Part shown: piece after piece, positions 32,872 to 41,900 of the stretch
How positions within the stretch are numbered: position 1 is the stretch's first letter
Layout of the letters: every line of letters begins with the position of its first letter
Source: an uncultured Bdellovibrionales bacterium
GTDB lineage: Bacteria > Bdellovibrionota > Bdellovibrionia > Bdellovibrionales > UBA1609
Assembly: GCA_938002015.1 (NCBI GenBank)
Contig: CALLAU010000008.1
Coordinates: 1-42,832 of the forward strand
Length of the DNA stretch: 42,832 nt
Direction: 5' to 3'
Program-made: the position numbers and the translations under genes
Notes under the pieces: generated by a model
What the model saw: only the letters and a program-made list of their open reading frames with translations
What the model was told of the DNA's origin: nothing
Database searches by the model: none

Positions 32872-33162
32872 TCAGTGGTAGTCAATTATTTTTACTTCAC
32901 TAGCTGATTGATTTGACCACTTAAATACAACCCGCCACTGCTTATTAATACGAATTGAGTAATAACCTTTTAAATCTCCCTTAAGAGCCTCTAATCTATT
33001 ATTAGGCGGCACCCTTAGATCAGCTAAAACTTCAGCTTCATATAGATAAAGCAACTTTCTTCTTGCTACTCGATAAATTTCAGAAGGGAATTTACGAGTT
33101 TCTTTCGTTTTGCGGTCATAAAATATGTCTTCTGCTAGTTTACCTGCAAAACTGCTTATCAT
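32872..33162 (-). CDS. higB: HigB-type toxin (RelE superfamily)
   Basis: The 96-residue protein shows the HigB pattern: a short N-terminal helix, then YRVARRKLLYLYEAEVLADLRVPPNNRLEALKGDLKGYYSIRINKQWRVVFKW and the terminal VKIIDYH. Proteins of this family cleave mRNA on the ribosome; the Arg, Tyr and His residues near the end form the active site. The ATG has no Shine-Dalgarno, and the -10 box lies six bases upstream, suggesting a leaderless message. The module is a typical accessory, mobile element-like gene pair. Confidence 0.88.
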   Translation of the reverse strand: MISSFAGKLAEDIFYDRKTKETRKFPSEIYRVARRKLLYLYEAEVLADLRVPPNNRLEALKGDLKGYYSIRINKQWRVVFKWSNQSASEVKIIDYH

Positions 33163-33197
33163 GTTACTATATTATCATAACTCGATAACAATGTCAA
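33163..33197 (-). promoter_or_regulatory. higBA promoter with operator palindrome
   Basis: On the minus strand TTGACA (33197-33192) and TAATAT (33174-33169) are 17 bases apart, a near-consensus promoter. An inverted repeat TTATC-N7-GATAA (33188-33172) fills the spacer and enters the -10 box, an ideal place for HigA to block RNA polymerase. The predicted start coincides with the higB ATG at 33162. Confidence 0.65.
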
Positions 33198-33265
33198 ATA
33201 GCTTATAGCACATCAATCAAATAACCGAATAAGGTAATAAACTCAGCCGATCTAAAAAAAACCTC

Positions 33266-33925
33266 CTATATCGAGTAAAATACTCCTTCTAAGCTCTTAA
33301 TAAAAGCCTCTTTTAATTCTTCATAACTAGCCACTTCACTCCCATCTTGTTCTTCAAGAGAGGTGTAGGTTTGAGTATCAAATCCACAAGCTTGAATACC
33401 TGTAAAAGCTAGAGGGTCTTTTTTAATGTTTAGTGCTAAACCATGCATTGTTACCCATTTTCTTACAGCTATTCCAATAGAAGTGATCTTCTTATCATTA
33501 ACCCAAACACCTCTGTTAAGCTGGCCTTCTTCTAAAGGCTTTGATGAGACTTTCTTTCCTTCTAAGCCAAGGGTTTTTAATACAAGTAAAACTGAATCTT
33601 CTAAAGATTCTAAGTAGCCTCTTAGATCTTGATCTTTTATGTTTATATTCTGGTTATCTTTAATTTTAAAGATTGGATAAACAATCATTTGTTCAGGACC
33701 GTGGTAGGTAGCGCGCCCACCACGATTGGTTTTAACCACATCCCCTGTCCAACCAAAAAGATCTTCAGGTTTAGAGCTTCTACCTAAGGTAACTACAGAA
33801 GGGTGAGAACAAAAAATTACGGTGTCTGAGATTTCACCTAGAGCTCTTTTTTTTACTAGTTCTTCTTGATACAAAAAAGCCTTGTTATAATCAACAAGGC
33901 CTAAATCAATTACATCAAAAGTCAT
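33266..33925 (-). CDS. lipB: Octanoyltransferase LipB
   Basis: LipB transfers octanoyl groups from acyl carrier protein to lipoyl domains. The 219-residue protein shows the family motifs: HPSVVTLGRSS, TNRGGRATYHGPEQMIVYPI, KKITSIGIAVRKWVTMHGLALN (catalytic Lys) and IQACG (catalytic Cys). It is last in the lipA-E2-lpd-lipB operon and starts 14 bases after lpd. It supplies the octanoyl precursor that LipA converts to lipoate on the E2 protein encoded upstream. Confidence 0.95.
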   Translation of the reverse strand: MTFDVIDLGLVDYNKAFLYQEELVKKRALGEISDTVIFCSHPSVVTLGRSSKPEDLFGWTGDVVKTNRGGRATYHGPEQMIVYPIFKIKDNQNINIKDQDLRGYLESLEDSVLLVLKTLGLEGKKVSSKPLEEGQLNRGVWVNDKKITSIGIAVRKWVTMHGLALNIKKDPLAFTGIQACGFDTQTYTSLEEQDGSEVASYEELKEAFIKSLEGVFYSI

Positions 33926-33939
33926 CTTAGCTAAAGCTC

Positions 33940-35382
33940 TTAAGCTTGCGCAGATCCATTAGCAGAACGAGCCGGTCTTTTCTTTTGGTTCATCACATGA
34001 ATACCATGACCAAGGGTTACTTCAGCGCACTCCATCATCGTCTCACCTAAAGTTGGATGAGGGTGAATTGTAAGCGCTATGTCTTCTAGTGTTGCACCCA
34101 TCTCCATTGCAAGAGCCGCTTCACTAATAAGGTTACTCGCTTCAGGTCCAATGATATGCACACCTAAGAGTGCGTGAGTTTTTGCATCAGCAATCATTTT
34201 TACAAAACCTTCAGTTTCTTGTAAAGATACGGCTTTTCCGTTTGCCCCAAATGGAAACTTACCAGAGATAGTTTCAAACCCTTCAGCTTTTGCTTCCTCT
34301 TCAGTTCTTCCAACCCAAGCAATTTCAGGGTGAGTAAAGATCACTGCAGGAACTGTTTTAGCATCATAGACTCTATTTTCTCCTGAGATGATTTCAGCAA
34401 CCATCACACCTTCATGACTTGCTTTATGAGCTAGAAGAGGCTGGCCTGCAATATCACCAATGCACCAAATACCTTGAACATTTGTTCTTCTTCTTGGATC
34501 AACTTTAACAAAGCCTCTTTCATCAAGTTCAACACCAATGCCTTTTAAATTCATCTGGTCAGAGTTTGGCACTCTTCCAACTGTTACTAAAACTTTATCA
34601 GCTTTAAATTCTTTCTTTTCACCATTAACTTCAGCTGTAACAACAACTGATCTACCTGACTTTTTATAGTCTTTTGCAAAAGCATTATAGTGAACATCAA
34701 GACCTTGTTTTTTTACACTTCTTTCTAAAGTCTTATGAACATCTTGATCACAAAGGCCTGAAAGAAGCTGACCACCAGCTTCTAAAACAGTCACCTCTGA
34801 TCCAAGTTTTTTAAGGTATGAGCCAATCTCTAAACCAATATAGCCACCACCAATAACAATTAGTTTTTTAGGAACAGCTTCAAGATCTAGAGCTCCAGTT
34901 GAGCTTAAAATCGTTTCTTCATCATACGGAAAAGCAGGAAGCTCAATGGGACGTGAACCTGTTGCAACAATAAAGTTTTCAGCTTTTATTTCCTTATCAC
35001 CTTCACTTGAAGAAACCATAAGAGTCTCTGTATCTTTAAAAGTAGCCTCCCCTTTAATGATTTCAACTTTATTGCCTTTAAGAAGCTGGCTTACTCCACC
35101 AGACATCTTAGCACTTACTGACTCTTTCCACTTCTTAAGTTTAGGCATGTTAACTTTAACGCCTTCAATTTCAATACCCATCGGGCTTGAGTGATTTTTA
35201 GCTTTATCAAGAAAACTAGCCGCTGAGATCATTGCCTTTGAAGGTATACAGCCAACGTTTAAACAAACACCACCCATATACTCACGCTCAATAATTGCAG
35301 TTTTTAAGCCTAATTGACTTGCTCTAATTGCAGCAACATATCCACCAGGTCCAGCTCCGATTACACACACATCATATTTCAT
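33940..35382 (-). CDS. lpd: Dihydrolipoyl dehydrogenase (E3)
   Basis: E3 reoxidises dihydrolipoamide with NAD+ in 2-oxoacid dehydrogenase complexes. The 480-residue flavoprotein has the FAD-binding VIGAGPGGYVAAIRA, the redox pair Cys40/Cys45 (GGVCLNVGCIPSK), the NAD-binding VIGGGYIGLEIG, and the C-terminal HPHPTLGET with the catalytic His-Glu pair. The final 20 residues (NQKKRPARSANGSAQA) are an extra basic tail. AAGGA precedes ATG 35382 by about 10 bases. It is co-transcribed with the E2 gene. Confidence 0.96.
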   Translation of the reverse strand: MKYDVCVIGAGPGGYVAAIRASQLGLKTAIIEREYMGGVCLNVGCIPSKAMISAASFLDKAKNHSSPMGIEIEGVKVNMPKLKKWKESVSAKMSGGVSQLLKGNKVEIIKGEATFKDTETLMVSSSEGDKEIKAENFIVATGSRPIELPAFPYDEETILSSTGALDLEAVPKKLIVIGGGYIGLEIGSYLKKLGSEVTVLEAGGQLLSGLCDQDVHKTLERSVKKQGLDVHYNAFAKDYKKSGRSVVVTAEVNGEKKEFKADKVLVTVGRVPNSDQMNLKGIGVELDERGFVKVDPRRRTNVQGIWCIGDIAGQPLLAHKASHEGVMVAEIISGENRVYDAKTVPAVIFTHPEIAWVGRTEEEAKAEGFETISGKFPFGANGKAVSLQETEGFVKMIADAKTHALLGVHIIGPEASNLISEAALAMEMGATLEDIALTIHPHPTLGETMMECAEVTLGHGIHVMNQKKRPARSANGSAQA

Positions 35383-35440
35383 AAACTTAAAATCCTTTTA
35401 TCTTTTCTTTAATACTTAATACTTTTAAACAAACTTAAAA

Positions 35441-36748
35441 CTAAATCATATGAAGCATAAGCTCTGCAGGGTTTTCTAGTTTAGAGAATAAACTCTTTAA
35501 GAAGTTTGCAGCTACTGCTCCATCAATAAGTCTGTGATCTGCAGTGATTGTATAGTTCATAACACTTGCAGCTTTAAATTTTCCATCAATATAAACAGGT
35601 TTTTTAACCATCTTATACATTCCTAAAATGGCAACTTCTGGGTGGTTGATGATTGGAGTCGCGTAAGTTCCACCAATACTTCCCATGTTAGTGATCGTAA
35701 TAGTTGCACCCTTCATCTCATCAAGCTTAAGTTTTCCATCTCTTGCACGTTTTGAAAGATCAATGATCTCAGCACTTAACTCTAAAAGACTTTTTTGATC
35801 AGCATTTTTAATAACTGGCACCATAAGACCATTTGGAGTGTCTGCCGCAAAACCTAGATTAAAGTTTTTCTTATAAACAATTTCTCCAGCATCATCATCG
35901 ATTGAAGCATTAAACATTGGGAATTCTTTTAAAGTTGCAATTAAGGCTTTCATCACAAATGGCAGATAAGTCACTTTAACGCCGTATTTTTCGCCCACAG
36001 CTTTTGCTTGGTTTCTAATACGAACAAGTTGAGTCACATCTGCTTCATCCATAAGTGTAAAATGAGGAACAACCCTTTTTGCCATTTGCATGTTTTCAGC
36101 AATTTTCTTTCTAATTCCTCTTAAAGGAACTCTTTCATCTTGAGCGTTAGTCACAAAATTTGTTCTAGTTGGAAGTGATACTGTAGATGGTGTAGCTGCA
36201 GAACTTGCTTGTGAAGTTCCTGCACTAGAGTTACCAACAACTTTTAAAACGTCATCTCTTGTTACACGACCAGCTAAACCAGTTCCAGGTATTGTGTTTA
36301 AATCTATATTTAACTCTCTTGCAAATCTTCTCGTTGAAGGAGAGGCAAGAACATCTGAATCTGCTACAGGAGGCATAATGTTAACTTGCCCTTGAGGGCT
36401 TGCAACTGCTTGTGGGGCAGCAGGTGTTGTAGGAGTTGGCGATGATGGAGTAGCTGGTGTCGCTTCAGCTTTTGGTGCCGGGCTACTAGCTGCAACAGCT
36501 GATCCAGCTCCTAGTTCCATTTTTAAAAGAGTTTCACCTATTGGAACAACATCACCTTCTTTAGCTACTAGTTCTTTAATCACTCCAGCATCTGGTGCAG
36601 GAACTTCTACAGTTGCTTTATCCGTCATAACTTCTGCAACTGGTTGGTCTGCTTCAACCGTGTCACCTACTTTTACAAGCCAAGCTACCATTTCCCCTTC
36701 AGTAACACCCTCGCCAATATCTGGTAATGTAAGATTCGTTGTAGACAT
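35441..36748 (-). CDS. 2-oxoacid dehydrogenase E2 (dihydrolipoyl acyltransferase)
   Basis: ATG 36748 with GGAGGA upstream, not the longer frame at 36811, gives 435 residues. There is one N-terminal lipoyl domain with lipoyl-Lys44 (MTDKATVEVP), a long Ala/Pro/Thr-rich swinging linker, a peripheral subunit-binding domain (STRRFARELNIDL, GLAGRVTRDDVLK), and a catalytic domain ending ITADHRLIDGAVAANFLKSL with the His-Arg...Asp-Gly active site. The single lipoyl domain and TDKATVE sequence favour a branched-chain or pyruvate E2, not 2-oxoglutarate. No E1 alpha, beta or aceE gene lies nearby. Confidence 0.93.
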   Translation of the reverse strand: MSTTNLTLPDIGEGVTEGEMVAWLVKVGDTVEADQPVAEVMTDKATVEVPAPDAGVIKELVAKEGDVVPIGETLLKMELGAGSAVAASSPAPKAEATPATPSSPTPTTPAAPQAVASPQGQVNIMPPVADSDVLASPSTRRFARELNIDLNTIPGTGLAGRVTRDDVLKVVGNSSAGTSQASSAATPSTVSLPTRTNFVTNAQDERVPLRGIRKKIAENMQMAKRVVPHFTLMDEADVTQLVRIRNQAKAVGEKYGVKVTYLPFVMKALIATLKEFPMFNASIDDDAGEIVYKKNFNLGFAADTPNGLMVPVIKNADQKSLLELSAEIIDLSKRARDGKLKLDEMKGATITITNMGSIGGTYATPIINHPEVAILGMYKMVKKPVYIDGKFKAASVMNYTITADHRLIDGAVAANFLKSLFSKLENPAELMLHMI

Positions 36749-36844
36749 TAAGTTTATCCTCCGTTTTGTAGACCACTTAAAAAGTGGTTCTTCATATTTT
36801 GTTCGATTCATTTCTTTTTATAAAATTTATTTCTTTTTAACTTT

Positions 36845-37819
36845 CTAACTTAATTCTTTTTTCATAGTATTCGTTTGTCGCTTTTTATCAATAACGCCCT
36901 TCATGAAATACTCTCCAGCTTTATAAGAGCTTCTAACAAGTGGGCCACTAGCAACATATAAAAAACCCATACTTTCTGCAAACTCTTGCCAAAATTCAAA
37001 TTTCTCAGGAGTAACGTATTCATGCACTTTTAAGTGCCTCTTTCTTGGCTGCATGTACTGACCAAAAGTCACTACATCACAACCTACATCTCTTAAATCT
37101 TTTAGTGCTGTTGTAATTTGCTCATCTGTTTCACTAAGCCCAAGCATAATAGAGGTTTTTGTATAAATCTCAGGATCTTGTTCTTTAACATAGCGAAGAA
37201 CCTCTAGGCTTTGTTCATAAGTAGCTCTTGGATCTCTTACCATTGGAGTCAGCTCTTTAACAGTTTCAATATTATGTGCAAAAACATGTGGCTTAGCTTT
37301 TATAATTTTATCTATGCAGTCTTTTTTACCTTTAAAGTCAGGAGTTAGGATTTCAACTATTAAGTTTGGATCCATAAACTTTAAAAGCTCTACGGTTTCA
37401 GCAAAGTGAGCAGAACCTTCATCTTCAACATCATCTCTATCAACACTCGTAATAACTAAGTACTCTAAGCCCATTTGAGAAACAGCGTAGCTTACTTTTC
37501 TTGGTTCATCTGGGTCTAAGGGTTCAGGGTTTTTTGCAGTCTTCACATCACAAAATCTGCAACCTCGAGTACAAGTATCTCCCATAATCATGATTGTTGC
37601 AGTTCCACCCTTCCAACACTCACTGATGTTTGGGCATTGAGCTTCTTGGCATACAGTTGCAAGGTTAAGTTCTTTAAACATAGCCTTTAGCTTAAGATAC
37701 TTATCTCCAGCTGGAGGACGCATCTTAATCCATGAAGGTTTTCTTAAATCTGATTTTCCCGAAGGAAGTCGTGCTTTATTCTTAAGCTTTAAATTTTCCT
37801 TGTTTACACCGTTTTGCAT
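36845..37819 (-). CDS. lipA: Lipoyl synthase LipA
   Basis: LipA is a radical-SAM enzyme that inserts two sulfurs into octanoyl groups on lipoyl domains. The 324-residue protein carries both iron-sulfur motifs: Cys57, Cys62 and Cys68 (auxiliary cluster; CQEAQCPNISECW) and Cys83, Cys87 and Cys90 (radical-SAM; CTRGCRFC). It also has the family's C-terminal GPLVRSSYKAGEYF segment. It is the first gene of the lipA-E2-lpd-lipB run, 96 bases before the E2 start. The ribosome site is weak (ATAGG). Confidence 0.97.
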   Translation of the reverse strand: MQNGVNKENLKLKNKARLPSGKSDLRKPSWIKMRPPAGDKYLKLKAMFKELNLATVCQEAQCPNISECWKGGTATIMIMGDTCTRGCRFCDVKTAKNPEPLDPDEPRKVSYAVSQMGLEYLVITSVDRDDVEDEGSAHFAETVELLKFMDPNLIVEILTPDFKGKKDCIDKIIKAKPHVFAHNIETVKELTPMVRDPRATYEQSLEVLRYVKEQDPEIYTKTSIMLGLSETDEQITTALKDLRDVGCDVVTFGQYMQPRKRHLKVHEYVTPEKFEFWQEFAESMGFLYVASGPLVRSSYKAGEYFMKGVIDKKRQTNTMKKELS

Positions 37820-38172
37820 AAGTACCTATCTATGCTGATTGCAACAATAAGTCATTAAAAATTGGGCTCTAAAGGCCATATTAGAAACTTAAATTTTAAT
37901 AAAGCTAGCTTTAAAAACTCATAGTGTTGATACCAGAATCGAAAAATATTGTTTCTTACTCTAAAGCTTTCAAGTCTCATTTCTTTTAAATACTATTCGC
38001 CTAATTTTTAAACATTAAACATGCTTTATGCGAGCCTAAGCCCCTTAAATTAGTTCCATGAGTACACTTTTTAAAAAAATCGTTAATTTTATATTTTGTA
38101 ATCTTTATAGAGTCAAAACTCAGCTTTTTGTAGTAATGATTGATTGAAACAAAAAAAGAGGGGAGATCTTAA
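37820..38172. other. Intergenic region between lipA and a divergent secreted-protein gene
   Basis: About 350 AT-rich bases that should hold the lipA operon promoter and the promoter of the 38173 gene. No consensus promoter stands out. A 41-codon minus-strand frame (37855-37980) is present but weakly supported. A GAGGGGAG ribosome site lies at the end for the plus gene. Confidence 0.3.
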
Positions 38173-38844
38173 ATGAAACTGTTTTTTATTTTTTCTATAT
38201 TAATTTTTGGCTTTAACCACTTCACTTTTGCTTCTTCGATATGCGGCAAAACAACTGGCTTTTCATATAACCAGGACACACAGCAAAGGCCCTATGAGTT
38301 ATCTGGTTTTTGGCTTAAACAAAACACAAGGGATATTAGAATCACATATGGAAACAGCCCCGAACTGATTTCTTTTATCAAAGACTTAAAGGGAAGTATT
38401 TTTATTTGTTTAGATAAGTATGAACTTATAGAAAAAACGTACGCAGGCAAAGAAAGAACTTATGCGAAAGTAGAGCATTTTAGAGTTTGGTTAAATGGAA
38501 AAGAAATAACAAATAGTAATGAAACAAAAGAAATTCTTTTTAATTTAGAAAAAAAGAGAAGTGTGTTGGATTTAAAAACTGATCCAAATCTGAAAATTTG
38601 GGAGCGCGATACCTATCTATTTAACTTATGCTTTAAACACTCAACTGCTAAAGAAGCGCATGCTGAGATCTTAAGTTTTAGAGAGCAAGATTTACTTTTT
38701 GATTTTGATACAGAAACACTGGTGGATTCATGGGTTGAAAAAGATGAAGTTGTTATTAACGCCATAAATGGAAAAATGATGGATGACGGCCTCACTGAAA
38801 GCGAGGCAACTCAAGAATATATTATTCAAAAGTGTAACTTCTAA
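38173..38844 (+). CDS. Secreted protein, unknown function
   Basis: The 223-residue protein has a signal peptide (MKLFFIFSILIFGFNHFTFA) and four or five cysteines, two of them near the N-terminus (SSICG) and C-terminus (IQKCNF). The N-terminal third has a strand-rich pattern (ELSGFWLKQNTRDIRITYG, YAKVEHFRVWLNGKEI) and the last third is acidic. No family is recognised. GAGGGGAG precedes ATG 38173. A strong terminator follows its stop. Confidence 0.6.
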   Translation: MKLFFIFSILIFGFNHFTFASSICGKTTGFSYNQDTQQRPYELSGFWLKQNTRDIRITYGNSPELISFIKDLKGSIFICLDKYELIEKTYAGKERTYAKVEHFRVWLNGKEITNSNETKEILFNLEKKRSVLDLKTDPNLKIWERDTYLFNLCFKHSTAKEAHAEILSFREQDLLFDFDTETLVDSWVEKDEVVINAINGKMMDDGLTESEATQEYIIQKCNF

Positions 38845-38906
38845 AGCCTATAAAATAATAGCTGGGAATTTTTAACACAAAAAAAGTATGTTTATTTTGA
38901 ACCTGT

Positions 38907-38947
38907 AAAAAAGACTTAATCTGAAACAAACAGACTGAGTCTTTTTT
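38907..38947. terminator. Bidirectional rho-independent terminator
   Basis: A 10-bp outer stem (AAAAAAGACT and AGTCTTTTTT) with an inner TCTG/CAGA pairing lies between the convergent 38173 gene and the giant RCC1 gene, with T-runs on both strands. Confidence 0.8.
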
Positions 38948-38958
38948 AGTATGGATAC

Positions 38959-41900
38959 TTACCACACAATGTTTACAGCAGGTAAGTTTACACCCATTTC
39001 ATTTGGTGCATCTCCCCTATTATCTGTATCACCTACACCCAAACTACCCCACTGGTTATCCCCCCAGCACTTTACACTGTTATCACTTAGTAAAGCACAA
39101 GAATGATGAGCTCCACCGTTTTCAAATTTTTCAACTGCACCATTAAGATCAATCGGAATTAAATTATCACCCATCGAAGTAGGTGAATCGTTAAAAGCGC
39201 CATTACTATTTCCGCGTCCAAGACGACCCCTTACATTTGCCCCCCAGCATACAAGAGAGGAATCATTTCTTCTGGCGCAATTTGCTTGGTAACTGCCACC
39301 AAGCGTATACACTGCTGATACAGTAAAACCGGTTCCAACATCAATGTATGCCAGATTATCTCCCATCTCATTTGGATCGTCACCCAACCTATCAGTAGAG
39401 CCATACCCAAGTGCTAGAGATTGTCCCGACCCCCAGCATTTCATTCCACCATTAGCAAACCTTGCACAAGCTGAGTTTTGCGCGCTTATTTCAACCGGGT
39501 AACTATCAGAGCCAAGGTCAATGGCTGGATGGTTATCGCCAGAGTTTGCAATTGAACTACCATAATTGATAGATGTATTACCCTGACCTGCTATTGCACC
39601 AGTTCCAGCACATTTCACAGTATAATTGTCTAACAATAAACAAGGTGGCGCCATTAAAAGAACCCTTCTATTAGTTCCCACAAGCGCCGGTCTTAGTACT
39701 CCAGCATCAGTCCCACCCCCGGCAGTTGTTCCACTAAAGCTTTCTTGATATCGATTCCAAGAGCTCACATTTAAATTTTCATCTAATACCATGCTTGCCT
39801 TACCCTCTGATGGCCTCATAGTTAAGACTTTTGCTCCACCAGGGTATTGGTATTCAATTAAGTTACTGCCCATACTATTTACTCTAGAACCAGCAGGAAA
39901 CTGCGCACCTGCAACGTTCGTAACATAACCAAAAAAACCGCCCCAGCAAACATAACGGTCATTATCAAGAAGAGCACAAAAGGAAGCTCCTTCAAAATTA
40001 GAACCTGGCCCAGTAAAAAGATCTACAGCTGTTCTTCCAGGAGGCAGGCTGATAGGCAATAAATTAAGACCCATATCTGTCGGACTGTCACCTATCTTTA
40101 AGGTTTGACTAATGTCATTACCCGCTCCAGAGAGGTGAGCATACCCCCAACACTTAAGACTACCGTTATTAAGAATTGCACACACACTTCCTCTATCATA
40201 ACCATCAGGATACACCGCCAAATCTTGCGCAAATAAACCCGTACCTAGGTTTACAGGAACCAATGAGTCTCCCGTATTAGTATGATTAATGGCGTTTTCT
40301 AAACCTAGTGTTCCATATAAATTAAGACCAAAACTTACTAAAGTGTCATCATCTCGAATAACAAATGTAGAACCCTTATCAGTCCTAAATACTTTTTTAG
40401 CTGACCGACCTGTCCCTAAATCAACGTAAGGCATTAAATTACCAAGAGTAGACGGGTGTCCTCCATAACTACCGGTGCCCCCATTACCATTACTATTATA
40501 TTCCCCACTACCCCAGCACTTTAACTGATCATTGTCTAAAATTGCACAAGCTCCACCCTCTGCAATAGACTTAGCATAGTGTGCTATTTCTGCTGTTCCT
40601 GGATTACTATCATGATCCCAAGTACCAAAATTTATGGGGAATAAATTATCTCCCATTTCTCCTGGATCATCTCCTCTATGCTCTGTATCCGCCTGCGCCA
40701 GTAAACCATTCGTATTCGCTCCCCAGCACTTTGTATCATCATTATCTAAAATCACACAGTGAGTGTTAAGAGATATGCTTTCTAAATATTTGACCGTTCT
40801 ACCAATACCAAAATCAACATAAGGTAAATTATTGCCCATTTCGTTTGGCTCATCTCCCCTATCATTATTGTCTCCTAAACCCAAACTCCCAGCAGCATTA
40901 TAACCCCAGCACTTTACTAAATCGTTATCAAGTAATGCACAGCTATGAGTTAGCTTTTGAACAGTATGTTCTATCTCTGCCGTTCCAGGGTTACTATCAT
41001 GGTCCCATGTCCCTAAATCTAAAGCAGCTAAATTATTTCCCATCTCTGATGCACCATTAATAAAAGTATCTAAGTGAGTCCCAGCTTGACCATCTCTGTT
41101 ATCTCTCCAGCACTTAACGCTATCATCTTCTAAGTGTGCACATATCGTAGTTCCCCTTGCGCTTGATGACCCTGCTACGTCCTTAACAGTGTAAGGCTCC
41201 TCAGTCGTCCCCGGGTTACTATCATGGTCCCAAGTTCCTAAATCTACATAGTCTAAGTTGTCTCCTAACTCATTTGCATCATCTCCGATACTTCCAAAAC
41301 CCCAACATTTAAGTCTTTGATTATCTAAAATCACACATGTAAAATCACCAGAATGAATTGCTTTTAAAGCTTGGTGATTAATGTTTGCTGTACCGATATT
41401 ATCATCATGGTCCCAAGTTCCTAGATCCACAGAGTTTAAATTATCCCCCATTTCTCCAGGCTCATCACCTATATGTCCACCATCATAACCCAAAGATTGG
41501 TTTAAACCCCAGCACTTAATTTGGCCATCACTACTTAAAGCACAAGATCTATGTGCTATCGTTATAACTTTAATTGTATCAACACCCGCTTCACTATCTC
41601 TAATTGTTAGTAAAGCTGCTGCCGGAGAATCCGCCAAATTAACCCTATTCCTTGCACCAACTGATACATACTCGTCTCCTTCGCGAGTCGAATCATCTAT
41701 TAATGTTACAGAAAAAGTCTTACTGACTTCGTTTGGTAAAAATGTCACCGTTCCACCTTCATCTACATAATCTAATCCAGCTGATGCTGTTATTGGAACT
41801 GGGTGCCAATCAAAACTCACAGTCTTACTTGGACAAGGCTCACTTAAATCAGCACCAAAGCTAACACCCTCAGCTTCTGATGCCGCACCTCCAACCAGAC

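Noticed and set aside
37855..37980. Minus-strand frame of 41 codons (MRLESFRVRNN...) upstream of lipA
   Set aside because: It has only a weak ribosome site and no recognisable family beyond a chance resemblance to an ATPase N-terminus.
40581..41060. Plus-strand frames rich in His, Tyr and Pro within the RCC1 region
   Set aside because: They are reverse-strand shadows of the repeated Asp/Asn codons of the RCC1 gene.
39000..41580. Regular repeats that could suggest a CRISPR array
   Set aside because: Spacing and translation show they are protein repeats, with no fixed repeat-spacer pattern.
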